51,051 nucleotides of DNA from Pelagibacteraceae bacterium AG-390-A23 (GTDB lineage Bacteria > Pseudomonadota > Alphaproteobacteria > Pelagibacterales > Pelagibacteraceae), in NCBI GenBank assembly GCA_003279775.1, contig QCGW01000007.1, forward strand, positions 1-51,051. The letters are read 5' to 3'. The position numbers and the translations under genes are program-made. Every line of letters starts with the position of its first letter. Position 1 is the stretch's first letter. The notes beneath the pieces were generated by a model. That model saw only the letters and a list, made by a program, of their open reading frames with translations. It was not told the origin of the DNA and made no database searches. Positions 1-9,049 of the stretch are shown here, in pieces.

Positions 1-782
1 AACGGTACACCAAAAATTAAGAAATTAATAATTGTAGACCAAACTAATTGTGAGTATTGAAAATTAGTTACAAATGACAAATTAGAAAGTTGTATTGCGT
101 ATATAATCAAAGAATGACTTATAAAACCTGCTACACCAAGAATTACTAAATAAAGCCAAAATATATTTTTTTCTAGTGGCACCCAATTAAAAAATATAAA
201 AATACTAAAAATTATTGCACCTAAAATTGAAGTATAAAATATAGCAGCAAATGGATCGTTATCGCCTGATACAATTTTGGTAAAAAATTGATAAAGAGCC
301 CAGCAAATTGGAGGAATAATAGGGAATATTAAATCTAAACTAAATATTCTCATACTTGGACCTAACGAATAAACAATTGAACCAAAACTTAGCAGCATTA
401 AAAGTATACCCTTTGTACTTAAGATATCTTTTAGAAAGTATGCTGAAAGCAACGAGACGATCAAAGGCGCTGTGAAGAAAACAACATAAATATCTACCAA
501 ATCAAATTTCTGCAAAGAATAGAACATGAACGAGGTAGCAGTAACCATTAATATTGATCTAATTATTTGGACTTTAAAATTTTTTTTTAAATTTACTTTT
601 GGCTTAAAAATTAAAAAAAATATAATTAAAGATACCAAGTGAAAAAAAAACCTCCCCCAAATTGCTTGAGTAACCGGCATTACTGTTCCAAGATACTTTG
701 CTGTAGAGTCCATACAAACAAACATAAAAAAACCACCAGCGGCTAATAAAATTACTTTAATTAAGGATGTTTGTTGAGGCAC
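1..782 (-). CDS. EamA/DMT-family permease, C-terminus beyond window
   Basis: About 260 codons are visible. The likely start is GTG at 782, because an in-frame stop (the stop codon of the upstream dehydratase gene) lies five codons before it. The translation is a run of hydrophobic helices with short basic loops. It opens with a helix rich in Gly/Phe followed by MDSTAKYLG, and repeats the ten-TM drug/metabolite-transporter pattern: a small helix pair, then Tyr-Ser-Leu motifs, a second half starting near FPIIPPICWALYQF, and ending at FQYSQLVWSTIINFLIFG. The EamA family exports or imports small metabolites. It lies 12 bases after the altronate-dehydratase-like gene on the same strand, so sugar-acid or intermediate transport is plausible but not shown. 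Confidence 0.8.
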   Translation of the reverse strand, partial: MPQQTSLIKVILLAAGGFFMFVCMDSTAKYLGTVMPVTQAIWGRFFFHLVSLIIFFLIFKPKVNLKKNFKVQIIRSILMVTATSFMFYSLQKFDLVDIYVVFFTAPLIVSLLSAYFLKDILSTKGILLMLLSFGSIVYSLGPSMRIFSLDLIFPIIPPICWALYQFFTKIVSGDNDPFAAIFYTSILGAIIFSIFIFFNWVPLEKNIFWLYLVILGVAGFISHSLIIYAIQLSNLSFVTNFQYSQLVWSTIINFLIFGVP

Positions 783-794
783 AGGAAAAATTAA

Positions 795-2300
795 TTACAT
801 TACAACGCCAACTTGCCAAGGATTAAATTCCTCGTCACCGTAGCCGTTGATTTCACTTTTTGATTTATTCCCTGAAGCAGTATTTACAACTAATTCAAAT
901 ATTTTTTGACCAACTTCTTCAACTTTTTCTTTTCCTTCAGCAATTGTGCCACAATTAATATCCATATCTTCTGACATTCTTTCAAACATCGCTGAGTTTG
1001 TTGAAAGTTTTAAACTTGGAACTGGTTTGCAACCAAAGCAAGACCCACGTCCTGTTGTAAAACAAATAACATTAGCACCTGATGCAACTTGACCAGTTAC
1101 AGATACAGGGTCATAGCCAGGAGAATCCATAAAATTAAAACCTTTATTTTTTAAAGGTTCAGCATAATGCAATACATCTTGAAGGATTGAGTTTCCTCCT
1201 TTTGCAACAGCACCTAAGGATTTTTCTAATATAGTTGTAAGGCCACCTTTTTTATTTCCTGGCGCAGGATTGTTGTCCATAGAACTATTATTAATTGAAG
1301 TATAATGTTTCCACCACTCAATTCTTTTTATAAGTTTATCAGCAGTCTCTTGTGAGCTTGCTCTATTAATCAACAAATGTTCAGCCCCATAAATCTCTGG
1401 AGTTTCTGATAAAATTGAACTTCCACCTTTTTTAACCAAGAGATCTGCTGCAACTCCTAGTGCAGGATTTGCAGTTATTCCTGAATATCCATCTGAACCA
1501 CCACATTGAAGAGCTAAAGTTAGATGACTTACTGGTTGTGAAGTTCTTTGAACATTATTAGCTTCTGAAAGTAAATTTTTAATTTGAGACAATACCTTCT
1601 CTACTATTTTTTTTGTTCCGCCTTCATCTTGAATTGTTAGAAAATGAATTCGGTCATGTTTCTTTAAAGATTCATCAAATAAACTCACTTGGGCACATTC
1701 GCATCCTAAGCCAATAACAAATACATGAGAAAAATTAGGATGATTTTTAAATCCGTCTATAGTTCTTTGGAAAATTTGCATTCCTTCACTCTCAGTATTC
1801 ATTCCACATCCTGTTGAGTGAGTAATTGGTACAATGCCATCAATGTTTGGATAATCTTTTAAAATGTCAGAATATTTAATCTTCTCAACTATCATTTTAG
1901 TGACAGTTGCTGAGCAATTTACTGTACTTACAATTCCAATGTAATTTCTAGTAGCAACCTGTCCATTATCTCTTAAAATTCCATTAAAGAAGGTGTCTGC
2001 TTTTTCATCAATAACATTTTTTTTATCTGTAACTTTAAAATCTCTTTTAAATTCTCTAAATTCTAAATTATGAGAATGAACATGTTGTCCTGGTTTAATA
2101 TCATCTAAAGCAAATCCAATAATTTGATCATATTTTATGATTGGATCGCCTTTTTTAATAGTTTTTAAACAAACTTTATGCCCAAAAGGGATTGGATCGA
2201 TAGTACTGATCTCATGACCTTCAATTTTAGTTTTTTCTGGAATAATAAATTGGCTAACGCCCACATTGTCATTCTTGTTTAAAACTATTAGATTATTCAT
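795..2300 (-). CDS. UxaA/GarD-family sugar-acid dehydratase
   Basis: This is a 501-residue two-part protein: an N-terminal SAF domain (about residues 1-85) and a catalytic UxaA/GarD C-terminal domain. The catalytic part begins at the typical GILRDNGQVATRNYIG stretch and carries conserved Cys/His motifs THSTGCGMN, GLGCECAQ and LQCGGSDGYSG. Family members dehydrate altronate or galactarate to 2-keto-3-deoxy acids using a metal ion. The open frame extends to 2336, but the start at 2300 (MNNLIVLNKNDNVGV) fits the family better. It is divergent from the IlvD-type dehydratase, with only 46 bases between them, which must hold both promoters. Exact substrate (altronate, galactarate or other) cannot be read from sequence. 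Confidence 0.88.
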   Translation of the reverse strand: MNNLIVLNKNDNVGVSQFIIPEKTKIEGHEISTIDPIPFGHKVCLKTIKKGDPIIKYDQIIGFALDDIKPGQHVHSHNLEFREFKRDFKVTDKKNVIDEKADTFFNGILRDNGQVATRNYIGIVSTVNCSATVTKMIVEKIKYSDILKDYPNIDGIVPITHSTGCGMNTESEGMQIFQRTIDGFKNHPNFSHVFVIGLGCECAQVSLFDESLKKHDRIHFLTIQDEGGTKKIVEKVLSQIKNLLSEANNVQRTSQPVSHLTLALQCGGSDGYSGITANPALGVAADLLVKKGGSSILSETPEIYGAEHLLINRASSQETADKLIKRIEWWKHYTSINNSSMDNNPAPGNKKGGLTTILEKSLGAVAKGGNSILQDVLHYAEPLKNKGFNFMDSPGYDPVSVTGQVASGANVICFTTGRGSCFGCKPVPSLKLSTNSAMFERMSEDMDINCGTIAEGKEKVEEVGQKIFELVVNTASGNKSKSEINGYGDEEFNPWQVGVVM

Positions 2301-2346
2301 AAATTTATTATATAACCAATAACTTAAACAAACCATTATATTAATT

Positions 2347-4131
2347 ATGCCTAAAAAAAGAAAAAAGAGTTTCCGAAGTCAACAATGGTTCAATAATCCA
2401 AAAAACCCTGACATGACGGCTTTATATCTAGAAAGGTATTTAAATTATGGTCTTACAAGAAAAGAATTACAATCTGGAAATCCAATTATAGGAATAGCAC
2501 AATCTGGTAGTGATCTTTCTCCATGCAACAGGCATTTCATGTCTTTAAGCAAAAGAATTAAAGATGGAATTAGAAGAGCAGGTGGTATACCAATGGAATT
2601 TCCTACTCACCCAATTCAAGAAACTGGAAAAAGACCAACAGCAATGTTGGATAGAAATCTTTCTTACTTATCACTAGTGGAAGTTTTATATGGATACCCA
2701 ATTGATGGAGTTATCCTTACAACAGGATGTGATAAAACTACTCCAGCTGCTTTGATGGCAGCTGCAACAGTAAATATTCCTGCAATAGTTTTATCTGGTG
2801 GTCCAATGTTAGATGGAGTTTACAAAGGAAAATTAGCTGGGTCAGGAATGGTAGTTTGGGAAGCAAGAAAAATGTTAGCCAAAGGAGAAATTAAATACGA
2901 AGAATTTATGGACATGGTTGCATCTTCTGCACCAAGTGCTGGACATTGTAATACAATGGGAACAGCTTCTTCAATGAACTCTGTTGCTGAAGCATTGGGA
3001 ATGTCTTTACCAGGAGGTGCGGTTATTCCAGCTCCTTATAGAGAAAGAGAACAAATTTCTTATGAAACAGGAAAAAGAATTGTTGGAATGGTTCATGAAG
3101 ATTTAACCCCATCAAAAATTATGACACGTAAAGCCTTTGAAAACGCAGTAGTAGTTGCAAGCGCTATTGGTGGATCTAGTAATTGTACAGCTCATTTAAG
3201 TGCTATTGCAAAACATATGGGAATTAAATTTGATCTTTCTGATTGGCAAAAACTTGGGCACAACATTCCTTTATTGGTGAATTGCCAACCTGCAGGAGAA
3301 TACTTAATGGAAAGTTTTCACAGAGCTGGAGCAATACCTGCGGTAATGAAAGAATTAATTAAAAACAAAAAAATTCATACAAAAATAAAGACAGTTACAG
3401 GAAAAACTGTGGGAGAAAATTTAAGAAAGAAAGTTGATATAGATAACAAAGTAATTAAAACATTTAAGAACGCATTGACTGAAAAAGCTGGTTTTTTAGT
3501 TATGAAAAGTAACTTTTTCTCATCTGCTATTATGAAAACATCTGTAATCAGTAAAGAATTTAGAGATCAATATTTATCAAATCCTAAACACCCAAATGTT
3601 TTTGAATGTAAAGCTATAGTTTTTGAAGGTCCTGAGGATTATCATAAAAGACTTAACGATAAGAAGTTAAAAATAGATGAAAATTCTCTATTAATTATTA
3701 GAGGCTGTGGACCTGTTGGTTATCCTGGATCAGCCGAAGTAGTTAACATGCAACCACCAGATAGATTATTAAAAAAAGGAATTAGACATCTACCAACTTT
3801 GGGTGATGGAAGACAAAGTGGAACATCAGAAAGTCCATCAATTTTACATGTTTCACCAGAGTCTGCAGTAGGTGGAGATCTTGGAATTGTTAAAACTTAC
3901 GATAAAATAAAAATAGACTTAAATAAAAGAAGAGTTGATTTATTGATTTCTCAAGCTGAGTTTAAAAAACGAAGAAAAAATAAAAAAGTATTTAAACCAA
4001 ATAATCAAACTCCTTGGCAGGAAATATTTAGAAATACTGTTGGTCAATTGGATGATGGTGCATGTATTAATTCTCGAGGTAAATATTTAGACGTATCACA
4101 TACCAAAGGTTTACCAAGAGATTCTCACTAA
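2347..4131 (+). CDS. IlvD/Edd-family aldonate (pentonate/xylonate-type) dehydratase
   Basis: At 594 residues this is the length of sugar-acid dehydratases rather than of IlvD proper. Three cysteines match the iron-sulfur ligands of the L-arabinonate/D-xylonate dehydratase group: C60 (SPCNRH), C128 (TTGCDKTTPA) and C201 (GHCNTMGTAS). K130 matches the metal-binding modified lysine, and S491 in the GDGRQSGT loop matches the catalytic serine. The start region (fRSQQWFNNP...DMTALYLERYLNYG) resembles Caulobacter-type xylonate dehydratase as I remember it. It converts an aldonate to a 2-keto-3-deoxy acid and is followed after one base by a hydroxyacid dehydrogenase. The substrate could be a C5 or C6 acid; amino-acid biosynthesis is unlikely. 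Confidence 0.9.
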   Translation: MPKKRKKSFRSQQWFNNPKNPDMTALYLERYLNYGLTRKELQSGNPIIGIAQSGSDLSPCNRHFMSLSKRIKDGIRRAGGIPMEFPTHPIQETGKRPTAMLDRNLSYLSLVEVLYGYPIDGVILTTGCDKTTPAALMAAATVNIPAIVLSGGPMLDGVYKGKLAGSGMVVWEARKMLAKGEIKYEEFMDMVASSAPSAGHCNTMGTASSMNSVAEALGMSLPGGAVIPAPYREREQISYETGKRIVGMVHEDLTPSKIMTRKAFENAVVVASAIGGSSNCTAHLSAIAKHMGIKFDLSDWQKLGHNIPLLVNCQPAGEYLMESFHRAGAIPAVMKELIKNKKIHTKIKTVTGKTVGENLRKKVDIDNKVIKTFKNALTEKAGFLVMKSNFFSSAIMKTSVISKEFRDQYLSNPKHPNVFECKAIVFEGPEDYHKRLNDKKLKIDENSLLIIRGCGPVGYPGSAEVVNMQPPDRLLKKGIRHLPTLGDGRQSGTSESPSILHVSPESAVGGDLGIVKTYDKIKIDLNKRRVDLLISQAEFKKRRKNKKVFKPNNQTPWQEIFRNTVGQLDDGACINSRGKYLDVSHTKGLPRDSH

Positions 4132-4132
4132 T

Positions 4133-5101
4133 ATGAAGCCAAAAATATTAGTTTCTAGAAAAATCTCAGATTTAGCAGAAGAAAAACTTCAAAAAGAATT
4201 TGAAGTAACTCTCAATCCAAAAGACGAACCTATTCCAGAAAGTGAATTAATTAAAATTGTTAATGATTATGATGGAATGATATCAACAGGTTTTGATAAA
4301 ATTGGTGAAAATTTTTTTAAAAATTTAAATGACAAATTAAAAATTATAGCTCAAGTTGGTGTTGGCTATGACAATATTTCAATTAAATCTGCTGAAGAAA
4401 AAAAAATTAAAGTAACAAATACTCCAGATGTATTAAATGAAGCGGTAGCTGAAACTACAATACTTTTGATTTTAGCTGCATCTAGAAGAATTGGTGAAGC
4501 TTACAATTTAGTTAGAGCTGATGATTGGAAAAATAAAAAACCAGATTTAACTAAATTCATGATTGGAAATTCTGTTACAGGTAAAACCTTAGGTATTATT
4601 GGTATGGGGCGTATCGGAAGAATGACTGCAAAATGTGCTAAAGCTTTTGGTATGAAGATAATTTATTACAATAGAAATAAACTATCTGATGATTTGGAGG
4701 ATGGGGCTAAATATTTTTCTGATATTAAAACTATGCTACCTGAGTGTGACTTTGTAAGTATACACACACCAGCAACAGCTGAAACTAAACATATCCTTAA
4801 TTCTTCAACAATAAGCTTGTTACCAAAACATGCTGTTGTAATAAACACCTCAAGAGGATCAACGATTGATGATGACGCTTTGATAGATGCGCTTAAAAAT
4901 AAAAAAATTTATGCAGCAGGTCTAGATGTTTTTAACAATGAACCAAATTTAGATAAAAGATATTTAAAATTAGACAATTGTTTTGTTTTACCTCATATTG
5001 GTAGTGCAACACATGAAACCAGACTAGCTATGAGTATGATGGCTGTCGACAATATCTACTGTTTTTTCAATAAAAAACCTCTTATTTCAGAAGTAGTTTA
5101 G
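4133..5101 (+). CDS. D-isomer-specific 2-hydroxyacid dehydrogenase (glyoxylate/hydroxypyruvate reductase-like)
   Basis: A 322-residue enzyme with the two-domain layout of the D-2-hydroxyacid dehydrogenases. The Rossmann motif is LGIIGMGRIGR near residue 152, and the second strand ends in YYNRN, where a basic residue rather than an acid suggests NADPH. The catalytic set is R241 (NTSRGS), E270 (NNEPN) and H288 (LPHIGSAT), with normal family spacing. It starts one base after the aldonate dehydratase stop, so the two are co-transcribed. Likely role: reduction of glyoxylate, hydroxypyruvate or a related 2-keto acid made in sugar-acid breakdown. Substrate not resolvable. Confidence 0.9.
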   Translation: MKPKILVSRKISDLAEEKLQKEFEVTLNPKDEPIPESELIKIVNDYDGMISTGFDKIGENFFKNLNDKLKIIAQVGVGYDNISIKSAEEKKIKVTNTPDVLNEAVAETTILLILAASRRIGEAYNLVRADDWKNKKPDLTKFMIGNSVTGKTLGIIGMGRIGRMTAKCAKAFGMKIIYYNRNKLSDDLEDGAKYFSDIKTMLPECDFVSIHTPATAETKHILNSSTISLLPKHAVVINTSRGSTIDDDALIDALKNKKIYAAGLDVFNNEPNLDKRYLKLDNCFVLPHIGSATHETRLAMSMMAVDNIYCFFNKKPLISEVV

Positions 5102-5221
5102 AACAACTATAAGTTGTTTAGTTAATATATATAATTTCTATATATAAAAGTTAAACGAAATTATTGATCTCAAAAATCTTTTATGATTAACTTTCGAAAA
5201 AACATAAACGAGAGGAAGATA
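5102..5221 (+). promoter_or_regulatory. Palindrome-rich leader/operator region before the TRAP operon
   Basis: Immediately after the dehydrogenase stop comes a perfect inverted repeat, AACAACT-ATA-AGTTGTT (5102-5118). Then come two TATATATA blocks (5126-5133 and 5139-5146) separated by five bases, and AAAGTTAA (5147-5154) matched by TTAACTTT (5187-5194). The region ends with a strong ribosome site, GAGAGGAAG, six bases or fewer before the ATG at 5222. The first palindrome has no following T-run, so an operator for a sugar-acid regulator is more likely than a terminator. No regulator gene is nearby to pair with it. Confidence 0.45.
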
Positions 5222-6238
5222 ATGTTTAAACTTATATCTAAAACTATAGCAGCTGTGGCTATTGTTTCGGTTGCTTTATTTGGCTCTGCAAATGCAAAGA
5301 CTTTAAAGATTGAAACACACTTTACAGCCAGTTCACCAAATGGTGAAGTTGCTGCTCAATTCGCTAAAAACGTAGAGAAGTTTTCTGGCGGAAGCTTAAA
5401 AGTAGAAATGTTCTACTCATCATCAGTAACAGGTAAATCTGCTGAGGTTTTTAACTCTGCACAAACTGGAATTATCGATTGTGATATGACCGGTGCTGGT
5501 TACCAAACTGGTAAAAATGCAGCGTTCCAATTCGCAGGTGATGTAATGGGTGGATACGATAACCCATATCAACAATACGAATTCTTGAATTTCCCAGGAG
5601 CTCAAGAAGCTGTTGATGCACTTTACAACAAATATGGAATGACATTAATTGGTTGGTGGATACCAGGACATGAGTCTTTAATATCTAGCAGACCAATTCC
5701 AGATGTTGCTTCATTGAAAGACTTTAAATTTAGATCGCCTCCAGGAATGGAAAGTATGATCTTTACAGCATTAGGTGCTAAGCCAATCGTAATGGACTTT
5801 GGTGAAGTTCCAACTGCTTTACAAACAGGTCTAATCGATGGTGCTGACTATTCATCTTTAGCTACAAACTATGCTGGTGGACACTATGAGCAAAACAAAT
5901 ATGCTACATACCCAGGTTTCCACTCTATGCCAGCTGACCACTTAGCTTGCAATACGAAAGTATGGAAGAAGTTAAAGAAACATGAAAAAGGTGCTATGAA
6001 AGCGGCAATAGAAATTGCTGGAAGAACTATCACTAGCTTAGTTGAAAGAAAAAACGCTGAAGCTGTTAAAGCTTTAAATGAAATGGGCGTAACTCTTCAC
6101 GACTGGTCTAGAGAAGACAGACTTAAATTCAGACAAGCTGCTTTAGCTGCTTGGGAAGAATGGAAGACTAAATCTCCAGAAGCTGCAGCACTTATTGAGA
6201 TACACAAAGCTTATATGAAAGCTAACGGTATCATGTAA
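5222..6238 (+). CDS. dctP: TRAP transporter solute-binding protein, DctP type
   Basis: A 338-residue periplasmic binding protein. I chose ATG 5222 over an in-frame ATG at 5183 because GAGAGGAAG sits directly upstream and translation then opens with a clean signal peptide (about 24 residues, cleavage after SANA). The mature part starts KTLKIETHFTASSP. It shows the family's central motif FKFRSPPGMES (the Arg normally salt-bridges the substrate carboxylate) and the ALQTGLIDGADYSS stretch. It delivers an organic acid to the DctQM permease. Neighbouring dehydratases suggest a sugar acid or keto acid. Codon use looks better optimised than in its neighbours, as expected for an abundant binding protein. 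Confidence 0.93.
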   Translation: MFKLISKTIAAVAIVSVALFGSANAKTLKIETHFTASSPNGEVAAQFAKNVEKFSGGSLKVEMFYSSSVTGKSAEVFNSAQTGIIDCDMTGAGYQTGKNAAFQFAGDVMGGYDNPYQQYEFLNFPGAQEAVDALYNKYGMTLIGWWIPGHESLISSRPIPDVASLKDFKFRSPPGMESMIFTALGAKPIVMDFGEVPTALQTGLIDGADYSSLATNYAGGHYEQNKYATYPGFHSMPADHLACNTKVWKKLKKHEKGAMKAAIEIAGRTITSLVERKNAEAVKALNEMGVTLHDWSREDRLKFRQAALAAWEEWKTKSPEAAALIEIHKAYMKANGIM

Positions 6239-6251
6239 TAAAAGAAATCTT

Positions 6252-6273
6252 GAAGGGCCTGCAAAGGCCCTTC
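6252..6273 (+). terminator. Intercistronic GC-rich hairpin after dctP
   Basis: A perfect 8-bp stem, GAAGGGCC / GGCCCTTC, with loop TGCAAA starts 13 bases after the dctP stop and is followed by an A/T-rich stretch ending in TTTTT. It is one of the very few GC-rich patches here. Because dctQM follow at once on the same strand, it most likely acts as a partial terminator or 3' mRNA stabiliser that leaves more binding protein than permease. Confidence 0.75.
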
Positions 6274-6295
6274 GAATTATTTAAATTTTTACTCA

Positions 6296-6865
6296 ATGAT
6301 CGATAAAGAATTACAAGAACAAAACGAAAAAGTTGCGAGTAAAGATGATTTTCCAATAAATTGGATAGATAGAGTTTCCTTATTTCTAAGTCACACAATT
6401 AAATATCTAATTCCTGTAATTGTAATTGTGATGATGTATGAAATTTTTATGAGATATGTATTGTTTAAACCAACTTTGTGGGCAAATGAACTATGTTTAT
6501 GGCTTGCAGGAGTTTGTTATTTAGTTGGCGGAATATATGCAACGAGATTAAGAAGCCATATAAGAATAGTATTATTGTATGATTGGGTTAGTAGACCGAC
6601 ACAAAGAATTTTTGATCTAATTAGCACTTTAATTATTGTTCTTTTCGCAGCAGCTGTAATTTATGGGGGTATGGAAGATGCATACAGATCATTTATAAAT
6701 TGGGAGAGATTTGCAACATATTGGGATCCACCAATTCCTGCTACCATGAAGCCACTAACACTTTTATGTGTTTTTCTTATTGCTGTTCAATCTGTAAACA
6801 ATTTAATTATTGATTGGAGAAATCCTAAGGAAAAACAATACGACCCTTCTAAAGAATTAAAATAA
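6296..6865 (+). CDS. dctQ: TRAP transporter small permease, DctQ type
   Basis: A 189-residue protein with a roughly 35-residue cytosolic tail and four predicted TM helices. The second helix region holds the family pattern FKPTLWANELCLWLAGVCY (aromatic-acidic 'W..E' motif), and the third follows a basic loop with SHIRI. It pairs with DctM to form the sodium-driven TRAP membrane unit. It is separated from dctP only by the hairpin and from dctM by one base. Confidence 0.92.
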   Translation: MIDKELQEQNEKVASKDDFPINWIDRVSLFLSHTIKYLIPVIVIVMMYEIFMRYVLFKPTLWANELCLWLAGVCYLVGGIYATRLRSHIRIVLLYDWVSRPTQRIFDLISTLIIVLFAAAVIYGGMEDAYRSFINWERFATYWDPPIPATMKPLTLLCVFLIAVQSVNNLIIDWRNPKEKQYDPSKELK

Positions 6866-6866
6866 T

Positions 6867-8183
6867 ATGGATATTGGATCACTTTCGATAATACTTATAG
6901 TTGGATTGTTATTACTTATATCTATAGGTGTTCCAATGGGTTTTGCATCTGGTTTTATGGGTGCAGTACTAGTATTTTTATATATAGGCGAACATGCATT
7001 AGGCATATTACTTTCAAGATACTATTCTCTTGTTGTCACTTATTCCTTTTTATCTGTTCCATTATTTATATTTATGGCCTCCTTGCTCGAACGTTCTAAC
7101 ATCGCAAGAGATTTATATGATGCTTTAAATGCATGGTTAAGAAAAACTAGAGGTGGAGTAGGAGTCGTTACTGCCATCATGGCAACAATTATGGCAGCGA
7201 TGAGTGGAATTATTGGTGGAGAAATAGTTTTATTAGGTTTGATTGCACTACCTCAAATGTTGAGATTAAAATACGATCAGGATATGTCGATCGGTATTAT
7301 TTGTGCATCAGGATCTTTGGGAACAATGATACCACCTTCAATTGTTTTAATTATTTATGGATTAACGACTGAGACTTCTATTACGATGTTATTCCAAGAA
7401 GCTATTGTTCCTGGTTTAATGATTTCAGGTTTAATTATTACATACATTTTAATTCGTACAAGATTACAACCGCATTTGGCACCTTTAAGTGATGAGCCCG
7501 CTTTAACTTTAAAAGAAAAAATGTCATACCTACCAGGTCTTTTACCACCGATCGGTATTGTAATCATTGTGTTAGGTTCAATTTATTCTGGAATGACAGG
7601 AATTACTGAAGCAGCTGGTATGGGAGTAGTTGCTACATTAATTATAATTTTTGCAAGAAAAGAACTAACGTGGTTTTTATTTAAAGATGCATTAACAAGA
7701 ACTTTCAAAGCATCAGGAACTATTTTAACTATTACTTTTGGTGCTACAGTTTTAGCAGGTGCTTATTCTCTTGCTGGAGGTCCTAAATATGTAGCAGAAA
7801 CTATTTTGGCTTATGATTTAAAACCAATGTATTTAATCTTCATGATGCAGATTATGTTTTTGATTATGGGAGCATTTATGGATTGGGTTGGAATTGTATT
7901 ATTAGCAATGCCTGTATTTTTACCAATAGTTATAGCTCTTGGATTTGATCCAATTTGGTTTGGAATATTGTTTTGTGTAAACATGCAAGTTTCATTTTTA
8001 AGTCCACCATTTGGACCCGCTGCTTTTTATTTAAAATCTGTTGCTCCTCCACATATTTCATTAACTGATATATTTAGAGGTTTTGCTCCATTCATAGTGA
8101 TTCAGTTAATTGTGTTAGCATGTGTTATGTTCTTCCCAGAAGCAATGACACAAAACTTCCACGAATTTAAACCAAAACCATGA
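6867..8183 (+). CDS. dctM: TRAP transporter large permease, DctM type
   Basis: A 438-residue, highly hydrophobic protein with about 12 TM segments, typical in length for DctM. Family marks include IGVPMGFASG near the start, the re-entrant loop GSLGTMIPPSIVLIIYG and the matching C-terminal LSPPFGPAAFYLK loop. It is the ion-coupled transport subunit for the acid bound by DctP. Its TGA overlaps the next gene's ATG (ATGA at 8180-8183), indicating translational coupling to the catabolic enzymes downstream and so a link between uptake and degradation. Confidence 0.95.
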   Translation: MDIGSLSIILIVGLLLLISIGVPMGFASGFMGAVLVFLYIGEHALGILLSRYYSLVVTYSFLSVPLFIFMASLLERSNIARDLYDALNAWLRKTRGGVGVVTAIMATIMAAMSGIIGGEIVLLGLIALPQMLRLKYDQDMSIGIICASGSLGTMIPPSIVLIIYGLTTETSITMLFQEAIVPGLMISGLIITYILIRTRLQPHLAPLSDEPALTLKEKMSYLPGLLPPIGIVIIVLGSIYSGMTGITEAAGMGVVATLIIIFARKELTWFLFKDALTRTFKASGTILTITFGATVLAGAYSLAGGPKYVAETILAYDLKPMYLIFMMQIMFLIMGAFMDWVGIVLLAMPVFLPIVIALGFDPIWFGILFCVNMQVSFLSPPFGPAAFYLKSVAPPHISLTDIFRGFAPFIVIQLIVLACVMFFPEAMTQNFHEFKPKP

Positions 8184-9049
8184 TCAAAATAGGCTTTATT
8201 GGAACAGGCCTTATGGGTCTTCCAATGGCTAAAAATTTATTAAAATCTGGTTTTAAATTAAAAGCATTTAATCGTTCAATTAGTAAAGCAGAACCTTTGA
8301 AAGAATTTGGTGCCGAAATATCAAAAACTTTAGGTGAAGTTGTTAAAGATAATGACTTTATTATTACAATGTTAACAGATGATAGTGCTGTTGATGCAAT
8401 AATGAATAATTCAGAATTGTTAGACAATCTAAAATCTGGATCAACTGTTATTGATATGAGTTCTGTTAAACCAACGACAGCAACAAAATATGGAAATAGT
8501 CTAAAATCAAAAAATATAAATTATTTAGATGCACCAGTTTCAGGAGGAACAATTGGAGCTGAGGAAGCTTCATTAGCTATAATGGTTGGAGGAGAGCAAA
8601 GTGTTTTTGATAACTCTATAAATATTTTAAAAGCGATGGGAAATCCAACTTTAGTTGGACCTATTGGCAGTGGACAAGTTTCAAAGTTAGCAAATCAAAT
8701 TGTAGTAGGAGTTACAATAGGAGCAGTTGCGGAGGCAATAACTTTATGTGAAAAAGCTGGAGCTGACCCAGTAAAATTGATTAAAGCTCTTTCTGGAGGT
8801 TGGGCAGATAGTAAAATTTTACAAACTCATGGAAAAAGAATGATAGATAAAGATTTTACTCCAAAAGGTAAAACATCTACCCATTTAAAAGACATGAATA
8901 ACATTTTGGAGTGTGCAAATTCATATAATACACATTTACCTATTTCAAATTTAGTGAAAGAAATGTATAAAACCTTGGTCGATAATGGTCATGGTAACAC
9001 TGATCATAGTTCACTTTATAATGAAATCGAAAGGATAAATAAAAAATGA
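8180..9049 (+). CDS. Beta-hydroxyacid dehydrogenase (GarR / 3-hydroxyisobutyrate dehydrogenase family)
   Basis: At 289 residues this is the standard family length. The N-terminal dinucleotide motif is GFIGTGLMGLPMAKNL. The substrate motif DAPVSGGTIGAEEASL follows the Rossmann domain, and the catalytic lysine is K169 in KLANQIVVG. Members reduce tartronate semialdehyde or oxidise 3-hydroxyisobutyrate and similar acids. It overlaps dctM and the following SDR gene by four bases each. In this sugar-acid context a tartronate-semialdehyde-reductase-like role is the simplest reading, but the sequence does not fix it. Confidence 0.88.
   Translation: MIKIGFIGTGLMGLPMAKNLLKSGFKLKAFNRSISKAEPLKEFGAEISKTLGEVVKDNDFIITMLTDDSAVDAIMNNSELLDNLKSGSTVIDMSSVKPTTATKYGNSLKSKNINYLDAPVSGGTIGAEEASLAIMVGGEQSVFDNSINILKAMGNPTLVGPIGSGQVSKLANQIVVGVTIGAVAEAITLCEKAGADPVKLIKALSGGWADSKILQTHGKRMIDKDFTPKGKTSTHLKDMNNILECANSYNTHLPISNLVKEMYKTLVDNGHGNTDHSSLYNEIERINKK

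Noticed and set aside
5119-5221. Glycine or other riboswitch before dctP
   Set aside because: No conserved aptamer motif is visible; the region is mostly A/T palindromes.
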